Positions 23,189-36,245 of a stretch of 64,000 nucleotides of DNA are shown piece by piece. This DNA is from Geosiphon pyriformis. Lineage: Eukaryota; Glomeromycota; Glomeromycetes; Archaeosporales; Geosiphonaceae. The position numbers were made by a program, and so were the translations under genes. The stretch lies in assembly GCA_016748015.1 (NCBI GenBank), contig JAAOMT010000586.1, positions 186,001 through 250,000 on the forward strand, given 5' to 3'. Numbering within the stretch: the first letter of the stretch is position 1; each line of letters opens with the position of its first letter. The notes under the pieces are model-generated. The model was not told the origin of the DNA and ran no database searches. It saw nothing but the letters and a program-made list of their open reading frames with translations.

Positions 23189-26100
23189 TTAATTACCAGC
23201 AGCTACCTCTTTTTTGAACGCTGATACCTGCCTTTGATACTCAGCAGCAAGTGAATGCTTCTTATGCAATAACATCAACAAGAAATCGACCCTTTCTTTA
23301 ATCTCTGATGGAATCTTACCCGCACCAAGCAACCAGTTACCGTCTTGTTTTACAAAAAGTTGTCCAAGTGTGTTTAATTCAGCTTCATATTTATGGATCT
23401 TAGCCGTTTCATAAGCCAAAAGGTACTCATATGTTTGAAGCTCCATTGTTGCCGCAAACAATTTTTCAGATGCTATTTGTTGAAACGCAGCTTGGTAAAG
23501 AGGTTTACCTGGACGAATTATATAAGGACGTCCTGGATAATTCAATAAGCATGTGTTTAATAAAAATCAACAAACAAGTTTTAATTCAAGGACAAAGGAA
23601 TGAACTGGGCACCATTTAATTGCATAATTGTAATTAGCTCAGCTTGTTCCATAGCTTTAAGTGGTGTATCATCTTTATTAAATATTGGGGAGAATTTTTC
23701 AGTGTCGTAAAATATCTAATAAATTCACCGATTAATTCCTTTTAATTCAAATTGAATGTAAAGAAATATTAAAACTGAATAAGCTTCTTACTGTTTTATT
23801 TTGCGCGAGGCCTTTCATAATCTTCCAAAATTGTATTCCTGTCCAAGGTATATCTTTGGAATCTTGAACATCATCGCCAAATGCGTATTTTCGAATTTCG
23901 AGAATTGATTTACTTATAAGATCATTCAATGCCTCTAAACAATAATGATAAATTCAGCTATTGTGGGTGATGAATTTAATTTTTGAATTATTTGGTTCAA
24001 GTTACCTGTTGGAGATCTCCCTCCCTTAATCTTACTTATGAAGATTTGTAAATCAGTAAAACGACCTCCAAAAGTTTGTACTGCCTCATCTATTTTCTCA
24101 ATGTTGGCATCACCCACATGTTTCTTAACAAGATCAATTGCCCTCTCTGGTGGAGCATCAGAAAGGATTACATAATTGAATGTCTTGGTAGGTAGAACTT
24201 CGTGAGCCGATAGGCAAATGGGAAAGTGTTTTAATTTAGAATAAGCTAAAAACAATTATTTTAAAATTAATTCAATATAGAATAAAATAATTGTACCTCG
24301 ACTAAGTGGTTTGATGACTCCACTATTTGAAGTAGCAAAAATTACATGGGCCACACGATTTTCTACCAGCAGGGCTGCAAATTTTGCCAAATGTTCCCAT
24401 AATTCATGGTTTTCTTTATCTTTAGTTATATAGCTGTCAATCACTACAACAGGTATCTCGTTTGGATCGTAGGATTGGTTTACAGGTGCAGTTTTAAGAA
24501 GATCTCGAGATGTCTTTTTTATGGCTTCCGGTGCAATATCGTGGAGTGAAATGGCCAGAGCATCAAGAATTTTCTTGATTTCGGTGTCAGTTGTAGAAGA
24601 GAAGCCTGAAGATACAAAATTTTTTTAAAATCTCTTGCTGAGCAAATAAGTAAAAGTCCTATTAGATACCTGCTTTTTGTCCAAGAGTTGCACCCGCCAA
24701 GGAATCAATCAGGTTAGACATGGATACAAGAAAATTAAATACCGGAAAATATCCAATCTGTTTTGCTAATTTCAAGACTACTTCATTTTGATCACGGGAA
24801 CTAAGAATTTCATCACATTTGATCACAACTTTTGCTCTATGCATGATTGATGAAAAATAAGGTCAGTATATTGCTATCGATCAATTGAAAAATATATTTC
24901 CTTACTTCTTTTCCGAAATAATGTTGTTAATAAAGCCGGTCTTGCCGCTACCACGTGGACCAAGACAAACAATGAACGTTTCTATAGCAGAGCATGTCAG
25001 CATATCCACATAAACACTTTATAAGAAGGCAATGAGTTAATAACCTGGTGGCTCCTTCAACCAATTTCGAAGCTTTGCAGCCTCGGCTTCGCGTTCTGCC
25101 CACGAACTAACATCAGGCAATGTCCCCCCTTCATCAGATGTTGTCTTATACGCCCATAAACGATCAACAGTTTCATGGCGAAGCCATTGATAAAGAGGAT
25201 ATTCTTGAAGGTTAAACCTTTGTGTTGCTTTAGACGTGATCATGAATTGGCGAAGAGGATCAAAGCTGCCAAGTAATATTTTTGATCAATATCATACTTT
25301 ATAAAATTTTTATTGAAATTGTGCTAAATCTAGAGTTGAACTCACACAAGGTATGTTATAAGAGCAGCTAAGCCAGCGATAAGGGGAATCTATTGAAGGG
25401 TATCATCATTAAAAAAATTTCATGAAAAGGAAAAGAATAATTTAATATTAAAAATTCCTCACCGATAATCTGGGGTGCTTTGTTATCCAATCCATGATTA
25501 TATTGCTTTTCTAAAGACAGTAAATCTATAAATATCAAAGATCCAGCTTGAGAACAAGAACCAACTGTGATGTGTTACTTACAAGTGGTGCCTCATACAT
25601 GATGCTGAGCCTCGTGCCATTCACTACCACTCCATGAACACAATTTTTTGCACTCGTTGCTGCACGTATTACAGAATATTGTACCATGGCGAATCTCGGT
25701 AAGTCTTTCACAGATGGTGATAGAATATTTATATCACGAATACGCCCGTAACAACGGAAAATCTTATACAGTGTTTCCTTTAAGAAAACGACTAATTAGG
25801 AAATATAGCTGGAAATTTTGCAAAAAATATAAATGATTTTAATTACATACAATAGAAACATCCGAGCCTTGAAATTCGACGCGCAAGCGACTTATATTTG
25901 AGAATTAATTGAACGGAAATGAGCTGCTGAAAAGCATCTAGAAATATTGCAATCAATATGATTGCCTTCACCTAGCGGGATATCTGCTAGTCAAATCTTC
26001 GATGAAAGGTTCACCCTAAAATATATTATATAAAATAAGCATATATATGAGATTCAATTTTCTCAAAGGGGTAGGATGAATTTTTTACCTTGACCAAAAA

Positions 26101-26878
26101 GACCCTGGGTTTTATGAAATTAAACCAGGGAATAACGCGTTTATTGGGGCAATGATTTTCCACAATCTCACGAATATCTTCCAACGCTTGATCTTTTTGA
26201 GCAGGATCCGCACAAAACGAAAATTTAACAAACATTCCACCTTCTCTCCGTCTGAATGAATTAAATAAATTTTGCAGTTATGAATACCAATTGGTCCTAA
26301 ATTTATTCAATGACTTACCTGGGCTCCACAACTTCAACTGTAAAATTATAAGGCAAATCCTGTTCTTTAGGAAGCCATTTCTCACCCGACTTCACTTTAT
26401 TTTCCAAACCCTCTTTGCTTGGCCTCACGATATAATAACGAAAATCAAAAAAGCCAATTCTCACAGGAAATACATTATCAAAAAAGAGGCGTGCGTGGTA
26501 GGTTGGCAAAGACTAAATTATACAAGTTTGAGATAATTTGATGGTATGTTCAGTATAGACTACAAGTCAAAAGTAAAAGCCTACCTTAATACCTCCTTTT
26601 GTTGCCTCTTCTGAAAAAGAGCTAAAATTTCGTTTGAGATGGCAGAATTTTAGAGAATCTTGGCGTGGGAAACCAAAACAGTCGAATCGCACTGTTTGAG
26701 GTTTTATGGGTGTTGTGGTTTTCCCACAATAATGATGAAATAAACGAAAACTGGTTCCAAGTTTATGTCTCGCCTCTCCTTGAAGAAAACGAAACATTTT
26801 TCGCAAAATTGGATCTAACGGGTTTATCCCTATTATGTAACCGATAACGAAATTGATGATCTGTGAGATTGTACTCAT
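23189..26878 (-). CDS. YME2: Mitochondrial escape protein 2 (Yme2/RNA12 family)
   Basis: Inner mitochondrial membrane protein affecting mtDNA escape and nucleoid organisation in yeast. Sixteen exons on the - strand: 26878-26585, 26512-26319, 26251-26089, 26015-25972, 25890-25851, 25777-25583, 25510-25463, 25389-25346, 25265-25045, 24981-24906, 24836-24670, 24605-24297, 24245-24006, 23934-23792, 23715-23613, 23532-23189. They join in phase to 874 aa, against about 850 in yeast. It has a basic N-terminal presequence-like region, an RRM at about residues 225-306 (ETLYKIFRCYGRIRDI), a membrane segment at about 327-342 (IPLIAGLAALITYLVF), Walker A GPRGSGKT at about 422-429 and a Walker B-like IPVVVIDSY near 546-554. 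GRPYIIRPGKPLY lies in the C-terminal part. ATG 26878 is the first Met after an in-frame TGA upstream. Several exons are only 40-48 nt. Confidence 0.93.
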
Positions 26879-26938
26879 CACTGAAAATTTACTAAGAGAA
26901 AGTGATCTCTGAGGAAAACTTCACTTTCTAGCAGCATA
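26879..26938. promoter_or_regulatory. 60-bp divergent intergenic region between YME2 and DBP4
   Basis: The start codons of YME2 (-) and DBP4 (+) are separated by only 60 bp. Both 5' UTRs and any core promoters must lie here or overlap the first exons. No TATA box is visible; the region is moderately AT-rich with GA-rich stretches. A shared bidirectional promoter is inferred from spacing. Confidence 0.55.
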
Positions 26939-29900
26939 ATGAAAACTCAAAAACGCACAAATCGAAAACCGTTGTCCCGCAAAGAAAAGCGTGAACGGGA
27001 GTTAAAGGAATTGGAAGAACTGGAACTTAAATGTGCTGAGCTGGTAAGCTTTTTTAAATTATTTTACAATGTTTTTGGCTCCATTTCAAAGATCACCAAA
27101 AAATTTCCACAACCAAGATGCTCAACTACGCAAATCAAGATCCGACTACTTTTGCTGAGTTGCCCTTGTCTTCCAATACTCTTAAAGGACTTACCAACAG
27201 CAATTACATTGAAATGACTGAAATACAGTGCAAAGCTCTTCCCTTAGCGTTAGCTGGTAGCGATATTTTGGGTGCTGCCAAAACCGGCAGTGGAAAAACA
27301 CTCGCGTTTTTGATCCCGGTAGGCCTATTTTTAGATGCGGCGTTTTGAATGATTAGTTTTCTGGTATCACTTATGGATCCTTTATATTAGCTGGTTGAAC
27401 TATTGTATAGAAAAAAGTGGACCCAATTTGATGGAGTGGGTGCTCTTGTTATTGCTCCCACCCGTGAACTGGTTAGTATATAAGCTGAAAGGAGTAACAA
27501 TTTTTATCCTAGTCCTTACAACTTCCGAGTACTGTTAATCATTTAATCATTTTGATTTTTGGATAATGAAGGCAGTACAAATTTTTGAAGTCCTTCGAAA
27601 CGTTGGAAAATGGCATACATTATCCGCGGGGCTCATCATTGGTGGGAAGAATTTAAAAATAGAACAAGAACGAATTAATCGAATGAACATTCTCATATCC
27701 ACACCTGGGCGATTACTCCAACATATGGACCAAACTGTGGGTTTTGATTGTAGCAACTTACAAATTTTAGGTGTGTGCACGAATATTGCGTTTGGCTGAT
27801 AATGATTTTTACATTTTTTATTTCTCCTACCAAAACTTATCAAATTTTCTGAAAGTGTTGGATGAGGCAGATCGCATTCTCGATTTGGGTTTTGAAAAGA
27901 CAGTTAATGCCATAATAGAGAATCTGCCAAGACAACGACAAACCTTGCTATTTTCGGCAACACAAACTAAATCTGTGAGAGACCTTGCGAGGCTTAGTCT
28001 TAAGGTATTTCTAAAACTTCATCTGGGTATCAGATTTATACCAATAATCTCAATAATTGATTTTAGGATCCAGAGTACATCGCTGTTCACGAAAAATCCG
28101 AACACAGTACTCCTATACGGTTATCTCAGCATTATGTAGTTTGCCAACTCCCACATAAGCTTGATTATTTATTCTCTTTCATCAAATCTCACTTAAAATG
28201 CAAAGCTCTGGTTTTTTTGTCGAGTTGCAAGCAGGTAAATTCTATTACCAACTTTTTCAGACATCTATCTAATTCCCTTATGTTTATCAATTTTCAAAAC
28301 CAGGTTCGCTTCGTTTTTGAAACATTTTGCAAAATGCATCCTGGTGTTCCGCTGCTTCATCTTCATGGAAAGCAAAAGCAGATGAAAAGGGTTGAGATTT
28401 TCAATAAATTTTCTACTATGACGTCTGCTTACTTATTCGCCACCGATATAGCAGCTAGAGGTTTAGATTTTCCTGCGATCGATTGGGTTATACAAGTGGA
28501 TGCGCCAGAAGATGCAGATACTTATATACATCGAGTAGGGCGTACAGCAAGATACGAATCATCAGGGCAAGCTCTGCTCATCTTAGTGCCATCTGAAGAG
28601 GAAGGAATGATTGAAGCCTTAACTAAAAAGAAAGTTCCTATAGAAGAAATCAAAGTAAAACCTACTAAAATTGTTAGTATCCGAAACCAACTCCAGTCCT
28701 TTTGTTTTCAAGACCCAGAAATCAAATATCTCGGACAAAAAGTAAGCTAGGGAAATTATTATTTATGCTTGAAAATTCCATAATTACATAAATGGATAAG
28801 ATTTTGTTTTTAATAAACAGGCCTTCAAATCATATATGCGATCGATTTATTTTCAAAAAGACAAGTCTATCTTTAATGTCGCAGATTTGCCTATCGAAGA
28901 ATATGCTGCTTCTATTGGTCTTCCTGGAACCCCCAAAATTAAATTTATTCAGGTTTTAATGTTTCTAAAGTTTTCAATTTATGCTATCCATACTAATGTA
29001 AACTATATTCTAAAAAAATAGAAATCTCAAACAAAAAATGCAACACGACTAAAACCAAAGGGAATCACGGACTCCGAGATGTCCGAAGAGGAAGAAATTG
29101 GTGACAACCAAGTTCCCAGTGCAGAACTTTTAATAAACTCGGATGAAAGTTTAGAAATATCTGGTTCTACAACAAAAAGAATTGCACCAAATAAACCAAG
29201 GACAAAAATAGAAAAATTGTTTAGTCGAAGGAATAGATCTGTTTTGTCAGAACATTACCAAAAGCTTGTAGATCACGAGAGTGAACAAATTGCGAGTAAA
29301 AACAGTGATTTTGATGAACTCATGACTATAAAACGTATAGATCATGAATTGCCAATCGAGTTGAGCCATAAGGTGACCATTTAGTATTGAAATGTTCTGT
29401 GATATCACTTAAATTAATATGAACCAATCAAAATCCTTCTAATAGGATTCGGCCCCATTGTCTAAACGTAAACTTTTGAAAGCCACTTCTAAAAAGTTAC
29501 TGTCCAAGGATTTACCCAAAGGAGAAAAGCTTATATTTGATGATGAGGGCAAGGTAATAAACTAGTTTTATTGAACCTTTCCCATTTTATCTTATTTTAC
29601 TATTGGCATTAATATGATCAATGATAATCCAGCCTCATCCAGTCTACGAGCTTCAAGATGAGCGAGACTTCCTTTCAAAAGGTCCTCCAATAATCCAAAA
29701 GCATGTATACTTGGAAAAGGAATCGAGCCTAATGAAAAATCAGGACCTTCTTGACAAGATTACCGCAAAAGAGAAACGCAGGGAAAAGAGATTAAAATAC
29801 AAGGCGAAGCTAAAAGCTGCCTTGGAAGAACCGGAAATGGGCCCAAAGATGACATTAGCAGATAACGACGACATTTATTCCGAAGATGAAAGCGATGAAG

Positions 29901-30109
29901 AATATGATCTCCATGCTATTAGTAAACATAATGGAAACAAGCGAAAAAAGGATGATTTGCCATCAAGAGATGAGTATAAAGTAATTCCAAAAGGAGGCTT
30001 TCAGCAAAAGCTATCCACAAATAAAAAACAGAAAGTATTAGAGGTGGAAGAGCCCAAGACTTTGGAAGATCAAGAAGATTTGGCGTTGAAGCTTTTGACA
30101 GGAATCTAA
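26939..30109 (+). CDS. DBP4: DEAD-box RNA helicase Dbp4 (Hca4/DDX10)
   Basis: ATP-dependent RNA helicase of the nucleolus, needed for early 18S rRNA processing and U14 snoRNA release. Eleven exons: 26939-27043, 27118-27318, 27391-27471, 27572-27770, 27856-28004, 28067-28234, 28304-28741, 28821-28952, 29022-29372, 29446-29553, 29633-30109; together 802 aa, near the usual 770-820. Motifs in order: Q motif (F47, Q72), Walker [10 protein letters not shown] (88-96), PTREL (125-129), TPGR (173-176), DEAD (198-201), SAT (229-231), ARGLDFP (351-357), HRVGRTAR (377-384). The segment [16 protein letters not shown] is typical of Dbp4. The C-terminus is acidic and Lys-rich ([11 protein letters not shown]), as in the family. 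The N-terminus is a charged coiled coil ([18 protein letters not shown]). It diverges from YME2 and converges on calmodulin. Confidence 0.95.
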
Positions 30110-30476
30110 AAAACGACTCTCTAATTTAATTCAAATCCAATATTCGATTTGGATTGGATCAAATTTTTTTTCAATGGAAAAATCTAGTCGGTTTGTGGTG
30201 TTACAGCCATAGGATTCCCAAATAGTTTTATTATTACTAGCCCAAACATGATAAACACAAAGAATAAAAAAGAGAAATATATAAAGTAATTACTAATGCA
30301 AAAATGAGATATGAGATCGGATCACCCTAATACGAGTATTCCCGACCACAAATCATAATTATCTATGAATATTATTTGGCTAAGGTTTTTTTTGAACTTT
30401 GTTTACCCCCTTGGGAAGGGATTAAACTCTTTTTATTCTGCTCCCGATCGCGGTTCTGTACATAAACTGTAGGTTT
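30110..30476. other. Convergent 3' region between DBP4 and calmodulin
   Basis: 367 bp hold both 3' UTRs. Short AT-rich stretches (AATAAAAAAGAG near 30262; TTTTTATTC near 30430) may serve polyadenylation of either gene. No other gene is seen. Confidence 0.5.
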
Positions 30477-31212
<736 letters not shown>

Positions 31213-33335
31213 TATAATTTGTGTTGGTTGAGTAAAGGTTCGTTTACAAGTTATTCGGAAGAGAGTCGATGTGAAAAGGGAGGCGCGGGAGATTGCGGCT
31301 AGTTGGTCTTATCTATCAAAAATTCGAGGATCTAATTATCACTAGAAACGAAACACAAAGATACTAATAGTAGGCACTACATGGATTATGCCACAGCCTA
31401 AACCTGAATCACAGTAGAGAATCAACCGGCAAATGGGTATAAGGCTAGAATTGATTGGTAGAAACTTGTATCTCATCTCACTGAAATGAAGGTTGTAAAA
31501 ACGTGTCTTCTTTTAATTAATGGTGTTACATGGAAAATAAATTAGCATAGAATTCAATATTAAAACGCCCAATTTTTTAATTAAATATTGTTTCGCAAAT
31601 GGGAGCTCAAAAAGCGCTGATTGGCGTTTTGGCTTTGATCAAGGGGCTCAAACTAATCGTCAGTTGTCATTCGTGCGGCGTTCCATTCATTCATTCATTC
31701 ATTCATTCAATCAATCATTCAATCACTGGTAATGAGGTAATAATGAAGTAAGCCGTTGATTAATATTAATATTAGTGTTGTGCCCAAATCACAAATTGGC
31801 TAGAATTAGGCTTGGATTTAGGATAAATGCTGGGAGAATGATTGATATTTTAATTTGGGGTACGAAACTACATCTACATATCCCAATTGTCAATCGGGGC
31901 AAATTTGTAATTCAGGGCACAACATGAGTATCAATCCCGATGTATTATCAATCAAAATCGTATTTTGTGTGGATTAGTGACTGCCATTTTTGAAGTTCTG
32001 ATATTTTAAATTCTAAATTAAATTAATTTTTACATTTTTAATAATTGATTATTAAATCTTTAAACATTTAAATTTAATTATACACAATCTAACCACTTTT
32101 AAAAAATTATATAAATAATTTAAAAAAATAGCAAGACCATAATTTTTTTGTTAAAAAACATATAAACTATAAAATATTTAAAACTGTATTCAACACTTTA
32201 AAACTATGTATAAATTGTTTTATTTTTTATATTATTATAAAAATAAATATTAATTTTACAATACTTTTTATTTCTGTTTAAATTTTTGTATTTGTTTTTT
32301 TAAAAACATTGTTTATTTATTTATTTTTATATAATTGAATTGTAAAATTTTTAATTTTATAAAAGTTTTTTCTTATTAAAAAATTTTGTTTGTTTTTAGT
32401 TTCGCGAATTTTTATTTGTATAATAAATCTTATATAATTTTTAATTTTTAATTTATAAATTTTAAATTAAATAATAATAATAATATGTTTTTTTATTTAA
32501 TATTTGTTATAATAGTTTAAAATATTTAACAACAATTCTAATTAATAAATATTTAAAACAACTTGGTTATTTAAAAACAGTTTAATATTATTATTAATAA
32601 AAATAATATTTAAAACTAAAATAATTGCTTAAAACTTTTTTATATAAAAAATAATAAACTAGTAATTTTAATATTTAAACCAAAATTTAAATCAAAAAAA
32701 TAAGTTGTAATATTATTTATAATTTTAAAAATATTAATACTTTTTAAAAACTTATTAATATAAACAGAAATATATAATAAATTAATATTAAACAAACTTT
32801 TTTTAATTTTTATATAATTTAAAGAATTTAAAATATTATTATTACAAAAAATTACTGCCAAAAAACCAAATATTTTCAATATTATGTTTTAAAAATTCAA
32901 TTATTTTATTAAATTAAACAAATATTAATTTATATAGATCAGATTTTTTCTAATAATTAAATGTTTTTTAATTAAAAATTAAATTTTTTTTGTTTATAAA
33001 TTAATTAATAAATATTATATCAAAGTATTTTAAAGATTCTATAATTAAAAAATACTTAGTTTTTTTAAAGTTTTAAACAAAAAAATATTTTTGTAATTAA
33101 CAAAAGCATTTATAATAATACTGTTTAATAATAAATAATATTTTATAAAGATTTTAAAAATTTAATTAAAAAATATTTTAAAAAGTTAATTCTTAATCTA
33201 AATATTTTATTTTAAGATTTATAGATTCAAAAGTTTATATTTAAAAAAATTTTTCAATATTCAAAAAATTTACAATAAAAACAATTTTATTTTTATTTAA
33301 AATTTTAAATTTAACTAATAAAAAATAATATCAAA
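31213..33335. other. Calmodulin upstream region, then AT-rich DNA
   Basis: 31213-31960 has normal composition and should hold the calmodulin promoter and 5' UTR; it includes CT/GA-rich DNA near the start and a TTCA microsatellite at 31684-31725. From about 31990 the sequence becomes extremely AT-rich, with no supportable gene. The 79-codon - strand ORF at 32640-32879 is low-complexity and I do not call it. Confidence 0.6.
31684..31725. repeat. TTCA/ATCA microsatellite
   Basis: ATTC is repeated six to seven times, then switches to AATC-type units. It lies about 470 bp upstream of the calmodulin start. Confidence 0.9.
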
Positions 33336-36245
33336 AAACTTTTTTCTTTTTTTTGTTTTAAATTCTCTAAAAAAAAGTTGAATTTTTAAAAGAAGTTTTT
33401 TTGTTATTATATATCTTATTATTTCTTAAGAAACAAACTTTTTTGTTATTAAATTAGCTGCTACTATAAGTGATTTTGTGCTTAAAAAAAATTGACAAAA
33501 ATCTTGGCATTGTTATAGATAATTATTTGGGATATAGAAACAATAACAAACTCATAATTTAGTGCTTAATAGCTGAGTAGTGTTGATAATATCTAAAGAT
33601 TTTGATTAAAGTTCTTTGTATAATAGACAGAGATTTAATAATTGTTTCAATAGTCTCTTAGAATAATTATTTCATTAAATTTTTTCTTCAATATGATGAC
33701 CAGTTTATTCTGACAATCATGCCCTTCTGGTAAGCTATTCTTAAATTTCTAAACTCTATACTCTTATTTTTAAGTCTTTTATTAAACTATTCTTAATATT
33801 AATTATTCAATACTTAATTTTTTTAATTAGTTAGTAAATTAATAAACAACAAAAAATAAAAAAAAATAAAAAATTAATATCATGTCAATAGTCATAATTA
33901 AGAGCTATTATTTTCATATAATTAAGTATTAGATATTATTAATATGAAGTGTTGATAACAGATAAGTAATAGAGATTTTTAATTAAATAATAATAACATA
34001 AATTAGATGATAATAAGTATGTTTTTATTGAATATTTTTATGAATTCACTTCAGTTAATAGTAACTATCTATAAAGTAAAAATTATTTAATAGATAAAAA
34101 AAAATGTTAAACTGGAACTGAACTAAATACTTTTCTTACTTCTACTATTACTGCTATATATACATAGTTATTATTATACAAGATTTTTAAAATTCTGTAA
34201 TTTTTTTAGAGAAATTCTTAATAAAAAATCCTGAAATTCTGGAATTCTGAAATCCTACAATTTCTTTAAAAAAATCTTGAAATTTTTCTGTTACTATATT
34301 TATTTCTAATTGGCTATTTCTCTAATTATAATACTCTTAATTTTTATGAATAACAGCATCAAGTTCAATTAGTAAAAGTCTGGTTTAATAACAGAAAATA
34401 TCTTTGAATAATATTAAATATTTAGAAAATAAAACATATAAAATTTGAAAAAGTTAGATAAGTTGTTAAGCAGTTTAATAAAATAGATATTAATAAGATT
34501 TTAATGGTGTTTTTTATTAATAATAAAGCTAGTTATAAAACTGGCAGTAAAAGTAAGAATTATTTTAACTTAAGTATAAATATCTTAAAAGCCAAAAAAA
34601 TCAATATTGGTAAAATAATTGGCTTTTTTATTAGAACATTAAAATACAATTCAAATAATAATAAAGTTATGCTTTTCTTTTACTTTTTAGTGCTTTTGAA
34701 AAAGAAATAAATTGATCCAAAAATTATTAAAATTCAAATAAAAGTATTTTATTAAAAAAATTTTTGTATTAAATATTAATTTTTTAGCTGTAAAAAAGAA
34801 ATTAACAATAACAAAAACCCAGACAATCAGAAAAAGTTTTTTATTTATCAATGAGTTTGGAAAAACTACTATTTTTTTAAAATTTGAAAAAATCATCAAA
34901 TCTATATTTATATTAGAAAAAAATATAAATAAAACTATATTATTGGTAAAAAAAAAGCATAAAAGTAAACAACAATGTCAAAAAACAAAATTTCTGTTTA
35001 GATTAGACTGTAATAATTAAAAAAATTCTTATAAATATGTCTAAAAAAATAATTATTGCTGTAAAAGTTAAGTATAGTTAAATAATATTAATTTAATTGT
35101 AATTAATTGGGCTGTGGCAAAAAACTGTAATAAAATTTGCTAAATTAGATTAAAAAAATTAGTTAGCATTTAAGTAATTATTTTTAATCAAAAAAAATTT
35201 AGTGCATATAATCAAGACTATAAAAGATTAAAATATTTAAATATTAAAAAATTAGTTCAAAGTGTTTTTATATACTTTGCTTATGAAAGCAACTGTTTAT
35301 AATCTTGGTGTTTTATCAAAAAAAGCTGATAAAAAAACTTGTATTATTAATTAATTATTTGAAACAAATAATAAGGTTTGCTATACTGTGGTTAATTTTA
35401 AATTAGAAAAAAAATTGAAATTAGCTTTTTGTATAAAGTCAATTTTGCATGACATTAAATTTTTATGAACTAAGTTAAATTTGGTTTGGTGTAAGAAATA
35501 TAAACATTTTAAACATTTTGCTTTGAAATACAATGTCTTAAATATATTAGTCTCTTTTTTTTTAGAAAATATTTATATAATTACAGTTATTTAAATATAT
35601 TGTATATATATTGTAATAAAATAGAATTTTCAAATTATAGTTTTGTTTACAGCTCAGATTTTTCTGTTTGGTAAAATTTGTTAAATAAACATTTTATTAT
35701 TTAAAAGTTTTTAGTTAATACAAGTTTGGCTTTATCTATAGTTTTTTAGCTATTAGCTATATGTGTTTTTAATATTAGTTTATATATAGTTTTGTGTAAA
35801 GAGTTTGTGTTTAAGAGTTGGTTGATAAAAACTAAGGCTTTTTTTAGAAATATTAAGCTTATTGTATCTAGAATAGTTAAGTTTGTTTGAAATTTGGTTA
35901 TTGGTTATAGAAAATAGATATAAGTACTTAATTTAAAGCTTCAAGCTAAAATAAATTATAAAAGTTTGTTAAATAAAAATGGTTTTATGTTTAATATTAT
36001 TTGTAGTCTTTTTGTTAAGATTTTAAGTGGAGTTGCTTATTTGTTAAAAAATGAAAAAAATTATGCTGTTAATTTTAAATTAAAAATTAGCTGTTTGTTT
36101 TTTGCAAATATAATTAAAAAAGTTTTAATTAATATAGTTATGTAATATTGTCTTGATTAGCCAAGTAACTAGTTATATATAACAAGTATATAAATTATAT
36201 TTAATTTAAAACTTTAAATAGTTGTATTGTATTAAATAATAATTA
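33336..36245 (+). mobile_element. Heavily decayed LINE copy 4, split by solo LTR F
   Basis: This aligns by eye to LINE copy 1 but with C and G almost entirely replaced by T and A. The 5' leader (33336-33510) matches 43877-44030. ORF1 matches follow LTR F (34356-35530): AAAATTTGAAAAAATCATCA corresponds to AAAATTTGAAGGGATCATCA at 44530, and AAGGTTTGCTATACTGTGG to AGGGTTTGCTGTGCTGTTG. From about 35780 it jumps to the ORF2 C-terminal and 3' UTR sequence (matching 50110 onward), so most of ORF2 is deleted. Nothing is coding; the short ORFs at 34504-34710 and 34687-34899 are leftovers. Confidence 0.8.
33511..34355 (-). repeat. Solo LTR F (LTR family 1) in LINE copy 4
   Basis: The 845-bp LTR has TGTTAT and AATAACA ends, flanked by a perfect 4-bp duplication GCAT (33507-33510 and 34356-34359). 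It contains the family 1 blocks (AACAAACTCATAATTTAGTGC, a TATATATACATAG box near 34151-34163, GGAATTC-like repeats near 34190-34290). No internal sequence adjoins it. Confidence 0.88.

Noticed and set aside
34504-34899. Two ORFs of 68 and 70 codons on opposite strands
   Set aside because: They lie in the decayed ORF1 of LINE copy 4 and align to it at DNA level.
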